Under the pieces are notes generated by a model that was not told the DNA's origin, searched no databases, and saw only the letters and a program-made list of their open reading frames with translations. 64,000 nt of DNA from Mactromeris polynyma (Eukaryota; Mollusca; Bivalvia; Venerida; Mactridae), in contig JASFXZ010000009.1 in the NCBI GenBank assembly GCA_032209605.1, positions 19,765,553 to 19,829,552 of the forward strand. Reading direction: 5' to 3'. Of the stretch, positions 10,690 to 23,370 are shown piece by piece. How positions within the stretch are numbered: position 1 is the first letter of the stretch; each line of letters starts with the position of its first letter. A program made the position numbers and the translations under genes.

Positions 10690-13210
10690 GTGAGCGATAT
10701 TTCGTCAAAAGTTAATACTAATACTGAAGATAATAGGCATGATAATGACCGTAAGCTGCTTTACATGTATTGGAAAGTGGGTATGATCGTCTTTACTATC
10801 GACTTATCTTAACTGAGTTATACATGAGAATTTTCTTTTGATATTCAAATACAAACCATCCATTTACCAATTCATGTAATGGTTTTAAGGGACCTCTTTT
10901 CTAAATTAACCTGGAAATGTACTTTTGAATTACAAAGCTTTTGATGAGTATTAAATACCGTTTATTAAAGTAAGAAATTTCCACAAAACATTTGCAGCAT
11001 GTATATTTGTGCAGCATACTTTGAACTTGCTTATAAATGCAATCGTAAAAAAAATACCTCAAGGACAAAAAAACAATGAGGGGGGGGGCATAATGTTTTA
11101 CAAACATCTCTTGTTTCTTTGAGGAATGGGGTCCAATATCAGCCCCAAATTGGCCATAAAAAGGGGCTGGTGCTGTAAAAGCTCCAATCATATGGAAGTA
11201 TATTAGGTAAAATAAATTATTTTTTAGGTAACACATTTAAACAATAGTTACAAATCCATGTATTGTTGTATTATTTGTTTTATTTTGTAACTGCTGATAC
11301 ATGTGTATGATAAATTGAGTAAGCTTTAACTTATAAATATGTCGAATTTTTACTTTATTCTTGGGTTGTTTGTCGATCTTTCATACCTGGTGTTCTTGTA
11401 AAGTTCAGGAACTTCTATTCAATAAATCTGATAAATTTATTCTAGAAGTATGTATTTAATCAGTTCAAGAAAGGTGACGGTCTATTATCACCAAGGAAAC
11501 ATAATATTACATGAAATTTCATTTTAATTGTGGTGTGTCAATGAAATAGTTTTGTTGAATATTGTATATTTAAGTTGTACATTGTATTCATAATTACCAA
11601 TGGGATTTTCAGTGGACTATCAGTGGTAAACTATCAGAATAATTTCACAAACTTCATGAATCTTTTTCACAGGGGAAGCTTGTGAGCCTCAGTCAGAGGT
11701 TTCTGTCATAAGTCATTTGCCCCTACATAGTTTGATGTGTGTGTGATTATATATATTAAACTTTGATGTGATTAAACTTTGATGTGATCAAACTGTGTCT
11801 GCTATTGTGGTTTTCAAGTGTCCAGAGTAATGTCAGACAGCTGAATCGGACTATATTCATAGAATAATTCAGACATTACTCAGAAACATGTGGGCCCCTT
11901 TATATTATAAGTGTCACGGAATGACAATAAAAGGTAATAAATTAATTAATTATCTACCTGCCTTCCCACCTAAATTTTCCTGAGCGTTACAACAAATAAG
12001 CAATTTCAGTGATAAATATTTACAAGATAGTCGAAAAAAATTCACATCTCATTGGTTTTTAACATTTTTCAGACTAAACTAACAGAAGGTATTCCTACAA
12101 TTGTCGATACCATTTAACCATAATGACTTTTTTTTAATCAAATCTAAATTCAAATTTTTTAACTAAGGTCCTCACTTCACAAAGAAAGTGTTTAGTCATG
12201 GCATAAAAAATTATAAATAAGGACAGCTTGAAAAGGGTCGCTGACACCAGTAATTAACATGCCCAAAATGTTAACATTTACAGGTCTTCTACAACATTTA
12301 ACTAATAACTGAGTACAGCTAATTATAAATGATTTTATCTGTCTATAAGACATAAATTATTTTGGACAATTGTTTATCAAAGCAAAATCATAAATTTTCT
12401 ATAGGCCAGATGCACAGTGTAATACTGCACTTAAACTGCATACATTAAAATTGAAAAATAACAGCTGCAAAGTAAAGGCATGTTTACATCGGACAAGAGT
12501 TTGAACAATGCCTACATGGATATTGTATTACACAATAAAAGCCTGTTAGCTTTAAATGCTGGATCCAATACAGGCAGAATCTACTTAAGAGGGTTCCTGA
12601 AAGCACGCATATCGTAGTGACTTCAGTAATCGGCAGAAGCTTATCAAAGTGGGCTGAAATCATATTTCTTCAATTATGTGATACAAATCATTTTCATAAT
12701 CTAAAGAGTATTCTGTGTTGGACTTATATATTTACTGATTTACTGATAACAACTCACTTTATTGTTAAATATTTTGAAATCTTTGCTATTAATGTGACAG
12801 AAATCAGCAGCTGGATATATTCATTTTCCCATTCAAAGGCAAGTTTATTACATTTTGTATCTTCTGATTATCCAAACTATTGATACAGTCTCGGATTCAT
12901 TCAAACATTGTCTTGTTAATATAGTAATTGAATTTACTCAAGCTAAACTCAATAAACTAAGGAAAATACTTATAATATGATCTAAGATATAAGGATGATA
13001 TATAAGGTGATGATTAAATAAATGTACATGATTTATGACTATCTTTATAATGCAAATCGGTGGCAGGTGATATTTCATAGCAGTCATGATGTGCACTTTA
13101 TGTTGATATAATTACAGGGTGATTCAATTTCCCCCGTCGGAGGTTATCATAACTGAATGATGAATAGATCACGAACCGCGATTGAAATATATAGCTACTA
13201 TTTTTCACAG
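10690..13210. other. Long non-coding stretch
   Basis: About 2.5 kb of AT-rich sequence with no supportable gene. It holds a G8 run near 11080, a partial duplication of 'aaactttgatgtgatt' near 11757, and at about 11950-11995 a fragment ('cttcccacctaaattt') of a short dispersed repeat that recurs at 14375-14455 and 17680-17755. Open frames at 10901-11236 (minus) and 12617-12883 have no recognisable domain. Confidence 0.4.
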
Positions 13211-13214
13211 TCTC

Positions 13215-13290
13215 AAATCGGTAAAATTCTAACTGGTAAGGTCAGAGATTCTAACTGGTAAGGTCAGAAATTCTAACTGGTAAGGTCAGA
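13215..13290. repeat. 23-bp tandem repeat, 3 copies
   Basis: Three copies of a 23-bp unit containing 'attctaactggtaaggtcag' stand head to tail with single-base differences. Confidence 0.85.
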
Positions 13291-13377
13291 GGTCATAACA
13301 CTTGAGATTGATCTCAAAGCTTAGATCCCATTGCTTACATAGGAGTTAATTACGAATCAAGGGTTTGGTGTGAAAGT

Positions 13378-13660
13378 ATTACAGGCCTTTTTCTATATTA
13401 GTTCCCACGGGTCCAACTATCGGGACTAAATTTCCAAAGCAAAATATATGCTTTTGCCCAATCAGAAGCACCCTACAAAAATTGTCGACCGGATGTCCTG
13501 GTATATTACAGGCGAGCTGCGAAATAAAAATATATCGAAAAACCTGTTCTTACTATGAACATTCCCAAAATTAAATTGGAAGCGATTAATTTCTTCCCAA
13601 ATTGGTAATTTTATAATGCAAATTTTCCCAAAATGGATTGAAAAAGGCCTGCATTGTAAT
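13378..13660. repeat. Possible short MITE with 16-20 bp inverted ends
   Basis: The left end 'attacaggcctttttc' and the right end 'gaaaaaggcctgcattgtaa' are imperfect inverses about 280 bp apart. The right half is rich in 'ttcccaaaat' words. No target duplication is clear, so this is a weak call. Confidence 0.35.
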
Positions 13661-13953
13661 TATCACCTAATGTGCTAAAGGAATGTTAACCTATCATTTT
13701 TTGCTTTTCCACACAAAATAAATTGAAATGCCATGATTTGAACTATTCCCCGGTCAATTAGTAAGAACTATTGTCCACACATGGTCTGCTCATCAGTGGA
13801 TTTTCCATGTTTTATTTATAGACATCGTATCTTTAAATTATCAAGAGAATACATGCTTTCATTTGTATATACAAATTAAATAACAAATTTGTAACAGTAA
13901 GTAAGTTGTAGTTCTTAACACCTCCTTGAAATAAACATTTGATCAGGTAATAA

Positions 13954-14271
13954 ACAGTTATTTCATGGTTATTTTGGCAACAGTATAATAACTGTTGTAC
14001 CTTGGTGTCGGGAATGTCACTCTGCACCTTGGCTTATCGGTATCGTACCTAGGTGTCGGGAATGTCACTCTGCACCTTGGCTAATCGGTCTCGTACCTTG
14101 GTGTCGGGAATGTCACTCTGCACTGATTCCCTTGGCTTATCGGTCTCGTACCTTGGTGTCGGGAATGTCACTCTGCACCTTGGCTTATTGGTCTCGGGGC
14201 AACAGAGCATAACCTGCTCCACCTTGTCACAACAGTTTTGACTGTTACCAAAATAACCATGAAATAACTGT
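13954..14271. repeat. Foldback: 45-bp inverted arms around a four-copy tandem array
   Basis: The left arm (13954-13999, 'acagttatttcatggttatt...') and right arm (14229-14271) are inverse copies with a few mismatches. The loop holds four copies of a 48-57 bp unit containing 'gtaccttggtgtcgggaatg' and 'tcactctgcaccttggct'. One copy carries a 9-bp insertion (gattccctt). A transcript would form a long hairpin. Whether this is a mobile foldback element or a local inversion-duplication cannot be told from one copy. Confidence 0.85.
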
Positions 14272-15160
14272 ATACTTATTGTCGGTCGAAATAATTGTCA
14301 GACAGAAACAATGCTTTAATGTGGCAGGCTCTCAATTCTATCAAACAAAACTATTTTACATATGTCTCATTTGTATCTAAGGCTATCCTTGAAAATTTGT
14401 TTGTTTGGCATAACTCAACACAGCAAAATTAAGGTGGGTAGGTAGGTAGAACATTTATTTATTACTTTTTACGGTCTTTTAAGTTTTTCAAATACAGTTT
14501 TCACAGTTTCTACTGTTGATTCTGAATTGGTTAAAAATACTTGTTTCCACTCTTTCTAGTGGTCAATATTTTCTTATACTTGTTTTCATTGGTTGACCAT
14601 CTTACAGTTTGTGTATAACCGTTCTCTAGTATAGAAATCCCAAGTATAGAAAAACAGACTATAGCAAACGTTTATTAGGTGCTATTAACAGGTACTTTTT
14701 AGGCAAGTAATTGTCTTAATTATTCAAAACTTCTGAATTAGATACTCTAGAATTCTGTAATATTGTTTCTTTGGTGTTTAAGAAAAAAACATTTGGGTCT
14801 AATCTTAGTACATACTTATGCTCAAAATCTGTGCAAGTTAACTGGAAATGAAATAAATCAATTCCATCTAGACATCATCAATAGTATTTTGTTTGTCACC
14901 ATGAGAACTGATCATGAAGACGTTTTATTCCTACATTTGTTTTCAAATGAATTACATACATTTCTCTTTGTAACTTCAGCCACATCTATAATGGTTTATC
15001 GAAACTGCAGTAAAATATTTTTTTCTCATTCTTGAAGTCACAATAAGATGGGCTTTATCATAAAGGTAAACATGGACTTCCGATTCATAAGTCCACAAGC
15101 AAAAAACACCAAAGTTATCTTGCTATTATCTTGATTATGTCAAATCCCGGAAGGGGAGGA
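14272..15160. other. Non-coding stretch with a dispersed-repeat fragment
   Basis: Positions 14375-14455 ('ggctatccttgaaaatttg', 'gtttgtttggcataac', 'aaggtgggtaggtag') are an inverted, diverged copy of 17680-17755, so they form a short dispersed repeat. The 90-codon frame at 14763-15035 has no domain. No gene is called. Confidence 0.4.
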
Positions 15161-15260
15161 GTGTTGTGGTGTGGGGTTAGATAGCCGCCTGGTTAGCTCA
15201 GTCAGAAGAGCGCCATACTAGTGTTAAGGGGGGTCTTGGGTTCGAGCCCAATATCATGCA
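15161..15260 (+). repeat. tRNA-derived SINE head
   Basis: The sequence has an A box (tggttagctcagtcagaaga) and a B box (gggttcgagccc) in tRNA spacing. The same element stands in the opposite orientation at 46384-46487, including the 5' flank 'tggtgtggggttaga' that precedes the tRNA-like part in both. A shared flank outside the tRNA part shows that these are copies of a dispersed repeat and not two tRNA genes. Confidence 0.75.
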
Positions 15261-15391
15261 AACTTTCCCCCTGATTTACTACAGTACCTAAGGTCTTGAA
15301 GTAATAAAATCAAGTGGCTTAATTGTTTGTGTTTGGTTTTGTGCTGTTTCTGAACAGTATTTCTCTTATACATGTGGGCCAGTTGATCTAA

Positions 15392-15743
15392 CCAGTGCTC
15401 CTTGGTTACCAACCAATACAAACCTGCTCCTGGGTTACCAACCGATACTAACCTGCTTCTCGGTTACCAACCAATACTAACCTGCTCCTGGGTTACCAAC
15501 CGATACAAACCTGCTCCTGGGTTACCAACCGATACTAACCTGATCCTGGGTTACCAACCGATACTAACCTGCTCCTCGGTTACCAACCAATACTAACCTG
15601 CTCCTGGGTTACCAACCGATACTAACCTGCTTCTCGGTTACTAACCTGCTCCTGGGTTACCAACCGATACAAACCTGCTCCTGGGTTACCAACCGATACT
15701 AACCTGCTCCTGGGTTACCAACCGATATTAACCTGCTCCTCGG
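15392..15743. repeat. 29-bp minisatellite, about 12 copies
   Basis: Head-to-tail copies of a 29-bp unit containing 'ctcctgggttaccaaccgat'. Two variant types (ctgggt and ctcggt) are interspersed, and one unit is shortened near 15640. The open frame at 15402-15596 is a by-product of the repetition. Confidence 0.93.
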
Positions 15744-16867
15744 CAAGCAACTGACAACTTTTACACATAAAGCAGAGTTCAGAAGTGGAGGATAGATGAT
15801 TTAGAATGCATTATCTTCAGTCACATTGTTTGGGGAAAACATACGCCTTGCCCTGGTTATGAACGCATGACCTCAAAATTATGAGTCAAATACTCTGCGG
15901 ACTGACAGGGTTTATTTTCAGCAGTATTAATAGCCATTATTCAGCTATATTCCTAATGACAAAAAGTATGTTTTTCCCAATTTGAATGTAAAAATTCCCA
16001 ATTAATCTGAAACCTGTAATTTTAAGGGTAACCACCAACGACAATGACCAAGTGATGACAATAGCTGATCTTTTCTTTTAAAAATCCAATGTTCTAACAA
16101 GAACAAAACAAACATTTTCATGACGTTTAAATCAATTGTCATCAATTATATTCCATTCAGCAAAGCTGACCTAGATTTTAGTTAATCTTAAAAAAAAACA
16201 AATATGCAAATATGAAACACAAAAAATAGGCTGACTGGAAAGTGATATGTTAAAATAGATAAAATAGCTAATATTAATCTGTAAAATCCAATAATATCTG
16301 TTTACTGATCCGACACTGAATATTCTCTGTAATTTCATTGGTTACAAATTTTGGCAGTATTTGGTGAGGCACGACTAGCACTGAAGAAATTTTTTCAGTC
16401 GACTGATGTTGCAGCTAGTGAAAACATTTCTTGTAGCGAAAATATTGTCAAACATGTTTATTTAATATTAGAATTTTAAGTTTTAATGTAATTGTAACAG
16501 AAGATATACCACCAGTAGATTCTAGACTGTGTAGATCAATCATAGTAATCAATCCCTCGAGTTTTGGAACACAAAAAATAGGCTGACAGGGAAAACATTC
16601 TCCTTTGTTTTATTTCAATATTTAAATTGTTTGACCAGACAATGGGCAAGTTAAGCAGATAAATTGCTCTATGATTGAAAACACTCAGTGAGCCTTAGAT
16701 CTGGTTATATTTATATGCACCGATTATTAGATTTCATCAAGAAATGTCTTCAAAACAGATGATCAGCGAAAATTGAAATAAACCATGGGGCTGTAGTTTG
16801 TAATTATGGTTTAAACATTCAGTTAGCACTAAATAATTGTCTAACAATTTCCTGACAAAGAAGGAAT
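15744..16867. other. Non-coding stretch
   Basis: AT-rich with no supportable gene. A 22-bp word beginning 'aacacaaaaaataggctgac' occurs at 16216 and again at 16567, so a small unclassified repeat is present twice. Confidence 0.4.
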
Positions 16868-17364
16868 AGTCTTATACTGCATTGTATTTATTTACAAACA
16901 AGTCTTATACTGCATTGTATTTATTTACAAACAAGTCTTATACTGCAATGTATTTATTTACAAACAAGTCTTATACTGCAATGTATTTATTTACAAACAA
17001 GTCTTATACTGCAATGTATTTATTTACAAACAAGTCTTATACTGCAATGTATTTATTTACAAACAAGTCTTATACTGCAATGTATTTATTTACAAACAAG
17101 TCTTATACTGCAATGTATTTATTTACAAACAAGTCTTATACTGCAATGTATTTATTTACAAACAAGTCTTATACTGCAATGTATTTATTTACAAACAAGT
17201 CTTATACTGCAATGTATTTATTTACAAACAAGTCTTATACTGCATTGTATTTATTTACAAACAAGTCTTATACTGCAATGTATTTATTTACAAACAAGTC
17301 TTATACTGCAATGTATTTATTTACAAACAAGCCTTATACTGCATTGTATTTATTTTACAAACAA
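16868..17364. repeat. 33-bp minisatellite, 15 copies, open in frame
   Basis: Fifteen near-identical units of 33 bp ('tcttatactgcaatgtattt' then 'atttacaaacaag') stand head to tail. Because 33 is a multiple of three and the unit lacks a stop in one frame, a 165-codon open frame (16882-17379) results, reading as an 11-residue repeat YLFTNKSYTAM. The substitutions do not favour synonymous sites, and there is no recognisable start context or domain. I treat the frame as an artefact of the array. Confidence 0.93.
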
Positions 17365-17479
17365 TCAGGCCATTGTTAAAATATTGTTCATTTGGCATTA
17401 ACCTACCAATCGCCAAAAATGGCCCCTAATTTTGGGTGTCCGAGTGGGGTAAACTTTTTTTGTGTTGCACATTAAATTA

Positions 17480-17638
17480 CACTCGGGTCTTGCTCATTTG
17501 AATTCATCAGGTTCAAAATTTCATTTCGAATAAAACATAGTTTCAAATAGTCCATTTCATTTGACATCCCTAAAAAAATACATCAGGATCTGATATTTAT
17601 TTCGGATAGCAAGTTGGCGAATAAATTAGGTCCGACTG
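17480..17638 (+). mobile_element. Small TA-flanked MITE, 159 bp (CAGTCGGACC family)
   Basis: The left end (cactcgggtcttgctcattt) and the right end (aataaattaggtccgactg) are diverged inverses, flanked by TA at 17478-17479 and 17639-17640. The interior shares 'tctgatatttatttcggat' with copies at 21540-21722 and 61059-61204, and its complement with 31482-31620. The CAGT...ACTG ends and TA duplication fit pogo-type members of the Tc1/mariner superfamily. Confidence 0.7.
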
Positions 17639-17759
17639 TATTTGAAAAACTCTAAAAAGTAATAAATAATTTTTTATCTACTTAACATTCCCACCTATAT
17701 TTCGCTGTGTAGCCGTTATGCCAAACAAACAAAATTTTAAGGATAGCCTTAGATAGATA

Positions 17760-17942
17760 CAGTAAAACTTCACTAAATCAACCCTTGGGACCCTTGAAAA
17801 CCGGTCTTAATATTGAGGTTGTCTTAAAATTGAGGTTGAATAAAGAGCAGAACAGTCAAAATTGACTTGAACATTTTGGTCTTAATATTTTATGCATGAG
17901 GTTGGTCTTATACTTGAGATGATCTTGTGGTAAGGTTTACAG
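17760..17942 (+). mobile_element. Small TA-flanked MITE, 183 bp (GAGGTGGTCTT family)
   Basis: The left end is cagtaaaacttcac and the right end is gtaaggtttacag, flanked by TA on both sides (17758-17759, 17943-17944). The interior has 'cccttgggacccttga' and 'ttgaggttgaataaagagca', shared with 31137-31305 and, inverted, with 59455-59635. No coding capacity. Confidence 0.65.
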
Positions 17943-18111
17943 TATCTAATTGAGAGTATTAGCCCTCAAGTAAAGTTAATGAGTTTTGGTAATGAGGCAT
18001 GTAAACAGGTTGTCCCATCGCCCAAGAAATTGTATAAAGCATCAGGACTGTATCAAAATTAAGTTTATTGCCCTTTACCGACCGACCCGAAATTTGGCCG
18101 CCAACTCAAAA

Positions 18112-18335
18112 CTAGAGCTATCACTGAAGGTGATTAATACCCCCACAATACCGCTTTGTCAGACATATTTTTGATAAATTCAAAGATGGCCGCCAGTCAA
18201 GACAATGAAATTATCTATCACTATCTATCACTACAGGACCACAATCAGAATGTGCCGACAATATACACAACTAGGCTTGGTAGAAATAATTCATGGAAAA
18301 CCATGTTATGTGACATGACAGAACAAGTGGTGATT
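18112..18335 (+). repeat. Dispersed repeat starting 'ctagagctatcactgaaggt'
   Basis: The first 60 bp are nearly identical to 57940-58000 ('gattaatacccccac' follows in both), and both then continue with 'atggccgccagtc' or 'atggccaccagtc'. Two copies with the same sharp 5' edge show a mobile or dispersed unit. Class unknown; no frame is conserved. Confidence 0.65.
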
Positions 18336-19039
18336 CCCATATAGCCCCCATTGCATATTTTGAAGTGGGGTTATAATAAGAATTGTGTACATTTTAATAT
18401 TTCGGAGGTGATATGAATACCACAGTATGGGAGTCAGGTCAAAATCAATAAAATAGAAAAAATGAACAGTAATATATAGCACTTTGTCACAAAGAAATAT
18501 AATGATACATTTGACTAGAGTATGAACTAGTAACACCAATATATTTGATTTTAACTCCCAAGATCTGAACATTTTGCATTCAAATTCAAACAAATATAGC
18601 AACAAAGCGTATTAAATTGATACAATTTATATTCGCAATCAAGACATTTTGTTCCATTGTCCTTGACTGCAGTTTCACAGATTTAATCAAATAATCAAAC
18701 TACCTGGATATAACATTATATTATGCCTTATTTCAATGGATTTTAAAAGAAATCCCGTTATTTTCACTGAAAGGCGAGTCTTCAACAACAAAAACAAACC
18801 ATTTGCTAGTATCTGAATGTAATAAACAAAAAATGCTGCCAACAGAACAGTAAGAACTAATCAACAGTTCCTGTGAAATAAAAAACTGAACTTGTATAGA
18901 ATTGCTCACAAAAAGCTGGGCAAAATGGAACTAAATCAATGCAAAATATATCAAACAATATGCTAGAAATAACAGTTATTTTCACAGAAAGATAAGTCGT
19001 TTACAACTAAAAACAAACCATTTGCTAGTAAGTGAAAGT

Positions 19040-19302
19040 AAGAGAAACTATTTTTAGTAACAGTGACCTTGACCTTGGCCCCACCAGCCCCAATATCGAA
19101 CTTGACCTGTATCTTCTGATGTTACACCTGTGTACCAAAATTTTTTCAAATCTGTCTAGCCTTTCATGAGTTATCGTCCGGAAACCATGAAAACCGACAG
19201 ACCGACCGACCGACAGACAGACCGACCGACCGACAGACCGACCGACCGACAAGCTCACTCCTATATACCCCTCAAACTTCGTTTGTGGGGGTATAATAAT
19301 TT
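19040..19302 (+). repeat. Dispersed repeat with GACC microsatellite and terminal hairpin
   Basis: The order is a TGACCTTGACCT motif, a body, a (gacc)n-type microsatellite at about 19196-19250 and the end 'acccctcaaacttcgtttgt' then 'gggggtataataa', which folds as a short hairpin. This arrangement is common in molluscan dispersed repeats as I recall them. It may be the 3' end of the family whose 5' end is at 18112, but no complete copy is present to prove that. Confidence 0.55.
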
Positions 19303-21333
19303 ATTGCAAAAATCGGATCAAGATTTTTTTAATTTTGGTATTGCGATCTGGGCCCGTATTACAGAAGCATCTTAAGTGAATCTTAAATATTTTCACTTAA
19401 GTTCAAAACTTCGAATGGATGTATTTCCAAAACCACATTAAAACTGTTCGGCTATTTAATGATAATGACAACAATATATTAATAGTATTCATTTATTACT
19501 CTTGCTTTAAGGTAGCACACTCCTAATGGAAGGTATTTCAAACCTAAACTAGATTATTATTTCCAACATCTGCATCATTTAACAAATTACATGGCAAAAT
19601 TTTAAGAAGATTTTCCGTGTAATAAAAAAGTTATTTTTTTCATCTGACGCCGGATCCGCACATTTTGGTTCAAATTATCTGACCCCTAGGGTTGATAAAA
19701 GTCCCATAACTCATTTACTTTTTGGAATATTGGCACAATTTTTGTGTTTAAATATCATGCATATATTGTAGAATTAGGAATAAGACCATAAAATGCAATA
19801 AAACTGGTAAACAAATTACCATGGTGATCTTTACTTGGACAATGTCCGTGAAACGAAAGCAGCTGGAGCCGATAAAATAAAACTTTCATGGAACTGACAG
19901 CAATGTAGAAAAAATTATAAGACAATTCAATCAAAATGTTCACTTTTATTTTTATATTTGATCCATTGCAAGTGAAAATAAAGATTAATTAAACAGTTTC
20001 ACCGTCTAGATTTAAAACAAATCAACCTCAAATACAGAAATGGGGGATTTATTTACAACAATCCGCAAATATATTGACCTCTTGGAAGCAAAATGTGTCA
20101 TCTTCATTACTTTAAAAACAATAAAAACTTCAACACCTTGGGTATCTGTGTATTCTATAGTCATACTGAAATGACAATAAAGCTTTAACAATGTACTTTA
20201 AAAGAAATGAAAAGAAATTTAGGTCATTTATATTAGTCAAAATAACAACACAATTTCAAACAATTTCAATCGGAAAGTCATTTTCTATTTGAAATTATAC
20301 ATTGTTTATCTTGAGTTATTACCATTCAAATGGTTAGTTTTACGTATCAAACACAAATTTAATTATCCTTTTCAAACTATTCGAAAAAAAATGTTAATAT
20401 CCGGAAATTACCAGAGAGTAACGACATCGGCCGACATTCGAAGTTTTCGCGGGAAATGGTTAGGGATGCGCTATCTTAAGCATATATAGCCTGTATGTTA
20501 AATAAAAAAGTTAAAGAAAATGTAATTTTAAGAATAAGATTTTACTTAAGATGTTTCTGCAATATTGCCCCAGGTGTCTTCCCTGGGTTTAATATTTGCG
20601 CTACTTTAGGGTTAAATCATATGAAATCTCATATAAATAAAGAAGTCAAAATACTTCAATTCTGCCATACAACTATATATATGTGTTCAATTAAAATTTC
20701 TACAATAAAATATTTTTCCCACCTATCTACCCACCCAAATTGAGGGTCGGTAAAGGGCAAACAAAGAATTTTTTAATTTTGGCCTCATGAAGTATATAAA
20801 ACTATGCACAAACAAAATCTGATATACTGATGAGTTACAGCAAAACTGATCTACCTGCGTATAAATACAATGTAGATAGACTGAATTTATTTGCTTTCAC
20901 TCCATAAAATATCTTTTAATTTCGTATGAAACGTTATCCGTAATTGGTTGTAAACAAAAACTAACAACATTAAATTCGAGCACTAATTGATTTTGTAACT
21001 AAATTTGTACAAATTCGTTGTTATTTACCGAGTTAGAAGTTTGTTTAATGTTTCATGCAAGACCAATTAACTATGGGAGATAAACATTGAAGATAAACAT
21101 AAAAAACTCAAAGCCTTCCAACAATACTGCGACTGATCCATGGTGAAAGAGATTAATTATTCAATTATAAGATTATATCAAATTCAGAAATTGGAAAGTG
21201 TGAAGAATAACAAAGAGGAAACTGACAAATCTCTCCCAAGCAGGTCATAGGTCAAACTCACCAAAAAATTGAAACCATACTGATCGACATTCCTTATATT
21301 ATACAGATCCAACATTTGCAACTTTTATGTATA
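19303..21333. other. Long non-coding stretch
   Basis: About 2 kb of AT-rich sequence without a supportable gene. The stretch 20700-20760 ('cacctatctacccacccaaa', 'tgagggtcggtaaagggcaa') matches words at about 520-560 and, inverted, at 18065-18085, so fragments of a short dispersed repeat are present. Confidence 0.4.
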
Positions 21334-21722
21334 CAGTAGGACCTCCTGGGATTAACATTTTGAGTTCCTGACTCCCTTTTCTTACTTGGGACTACCTTTC
21401 TCAACTTACTGTGGATCCTGTGACCCCTAAAATTAACTATTATAAAGTATTAACTGCATATCGGGGACCCTACAAATTGACTACCAATTTATCAAACATG
21501 AGGGTCCAAGGACCCCTATTTGAAAAATTCTAGGGAAAACACTGGACCTTGTTAATTTGAATTCATAGGGTTCAATTTTATTTTCCCAAGTAAACATGAT
21601 CTCGAATAGCCAATTACAATTGAATGTGTCCAAGAAGATACAAGTACATTGGGACCTGATATTTATTTCAGATGATACCAAGTATTCTGATAGAAGGTTG
21701 TCTAATAAACTAGGTCCGACTG
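21334..21722 (+). mobile_element. CAGT-ended MITE pair, TA-flanked
   Basis: The outer ends cagtaggacctcctgggatt and aataaactaggtccgactg are flanked by TA at 21332-21333 and 21723-21724. Inside, 21540-21722 is by itself a copy of the 159-bp family at 17480 ('cactggaccttgttaatttg' at its left). The block is therefore either one long element with a related internal end or two adjacent or nested elements sharing the right end. Confidence 0.6.
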
Positions 21723-21724
21723 TA

Positions 21725-22546
21725 AAAATAAAAATAAACACTTACTGTCTTAATTATGCTAATGCAGCATATTATACAACTACGGACATTTCAGCTGTAT
21801 CAGCCCTAGTGAAGACTTCAAAGCTAACTTTTATCGAAAATAAGATATTCTATTGTCTGTTCAATGCACTGTAACAACATCAATTTTACATCTACCAAAA
21901 TCCAGAGCAGAAGTTAACATAGCCAATATGTTATCAGTGTTTCTGATAGGAATCTGTCTAAGAATTTATGTTTTTTTGGAGCTGAACATATTTTCATATT
22001 CGACAAACAAAATAAATTGATCAATGCAAACCAGTCATTGGAAATTAATATTAATTGAGAAGCACGTAAAATGATCAAAGTCAATTACTGGTATCTTATT
22101 TTTTTTGTTCATTTTTACTGTTACATAATGTCACAAGACGTGTCCATAGCAAACAGTAGAAAGCAAATATTTTGTTTGTAAAGGTCATATAATTTAGAAG
22201 CAATATAAATTGAATCCATCCATCCTATCAATCGTTATTGATCGGAAACCAATTTTTATGTCGAAAAAGGGCATTAACTCTAACAAAAATAGGTGGATTG
22301 TAACTGAACTTGAATTTGAATTTTATTCTCCTATATTTATGGGTCTAACATGATCTGAATCCATCCATCCTTTCAACAGTTACTGATTTGAAACAATTAT
22401 TTGCGCAGACAGACAGAAAGACTGACTTAAAGCACTTTATGCCCATTCTCCATTGAATGGCGAGGACATTAAAACATCAATAATATGCATTATCAAGGAT
22501 ACATTAATAATGTATTTCTTTGAAGAAATTTGTAATACCTATAGAA
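21725..22546. other. Non-coding stretch
   Basis: No gene recognised. 'atccatccatcc' words near 22215 and 22360 and a pair of similar phrases ('tgaatccatccatcctatca', 'tgaatccatccatcctttca') suggest an old partial duplication. Confidence 0.35.
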
Positions 22547-23370
22547 ATCAAACAAGAGGGCCATGATGGTTCTATATCACTCACCTCAGCACTGAAATAT
22601 TTTGCTGTATTAGGACCAACTAAGGATCCTTCATGTCAAGTTCAGTTAAAATCCACTTCGCAGTTTTAGGGTTCAAGATGTCATTGATTAGTTTCCACTT
22701 AGTATATGCATATATGGAACATTAAGGCACAACTGGCGTCCATGGTTTCCACGTAGTATATGCATATATGGAACATTAAGGCACAACTGGCGTCCATGGT
22801 TTCCACGTAGTATATGCATACATGGAACATTAAGGCACAACTGGCGTCCATGGTTTCCACGTAGTATATGCATATATGGAACATTAAGGCACAACTGGCG
22901 TCCATGGTTTCCACGTAGTATATGCATATATGGAACATTAAGGCACAACTGGCGTCCATGGTTTCCACGTAGTATATGCATATATGGAACATTAAGGCAC
23001 AACTGGCGTCCATGGTTTCCACGTAGTATATGCATATATGGAACATTAAGGCACAACTGGCGTCCATGGTTTCCACGTAGTATATGCATATATGGAACAT
23101 TAAGGCACAACTGGCGTCCATGGTTTCCACGTAGTATATGCATATATGGAACATTAAGGCACAACTGGCGTCCATGGTTTCCACTTAGTATATGCATATA
23201 TGGAACATTAAGGCACAACTGGCGTCCATGGTTTTTATCAGAGTTTTAATAACTCATACATTCTTGTAAGAATTCTTTAAGACACAGCAGTTCGGGAGGG
23301 GACGACATTTAAAGAAAATGTTGACTTAACGGACATCCAACGATCCTAAAGCTTATCATGAGCACTTTGT
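22547..23370 (+). repeat. Common bivalve dispersed repeat interrupted by a 54-bp array
   Basis: The left edge 'caagagggccatgatggttc' and the right edge 'gatcctaaagcttatcatga' then 'gcactttgta' are the two outer ends of a repeat seen throughout bivalve genomes (from memory). The fragment at 6082-6485 carries the same right edge. Most of the interior here is replaced or expanded by the minisatellite at 22691-23230. Confidence 0.6.
22691..23230. repeat. 54-bp minisatellite, exactly 10 copies
   Basis: 540 bp make up ten head-to-tail copies of a 54-bp unit starting 'gtttccacgtagtatatgca' and ending 'ctggcgtccatg'. The first and last copies share a variant (ccactta instead of ccacgta), and one copy has catacatg for catatatg. 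The open frames on the minus strand (176 and 161 codons) arise because 54 is divisible by three and are not genes. Confidence 0.95.

Noticed and set aside
16882..17379. 165-codon open frame with 11-residue repeats
   Set aside because: The unit is a 33-bp minisatellite; openness follows from divisibility by three. No start context, domain or codon signature.
22688..23218. Overlapping 176- and 161-codon frames on the minus strand
   Set aside because: Two frames of the same 54-bp array are open together, as expected from repetition and not from coding.
22691..23230. Tandem units of 35-54 bp looked at as possible CRISPR arrays (also 3224-3504, 47754-48272)
   Set aside because: Units are contiguous with no variable spacers, there are no cas genes, and the DNA is eukaryotic.
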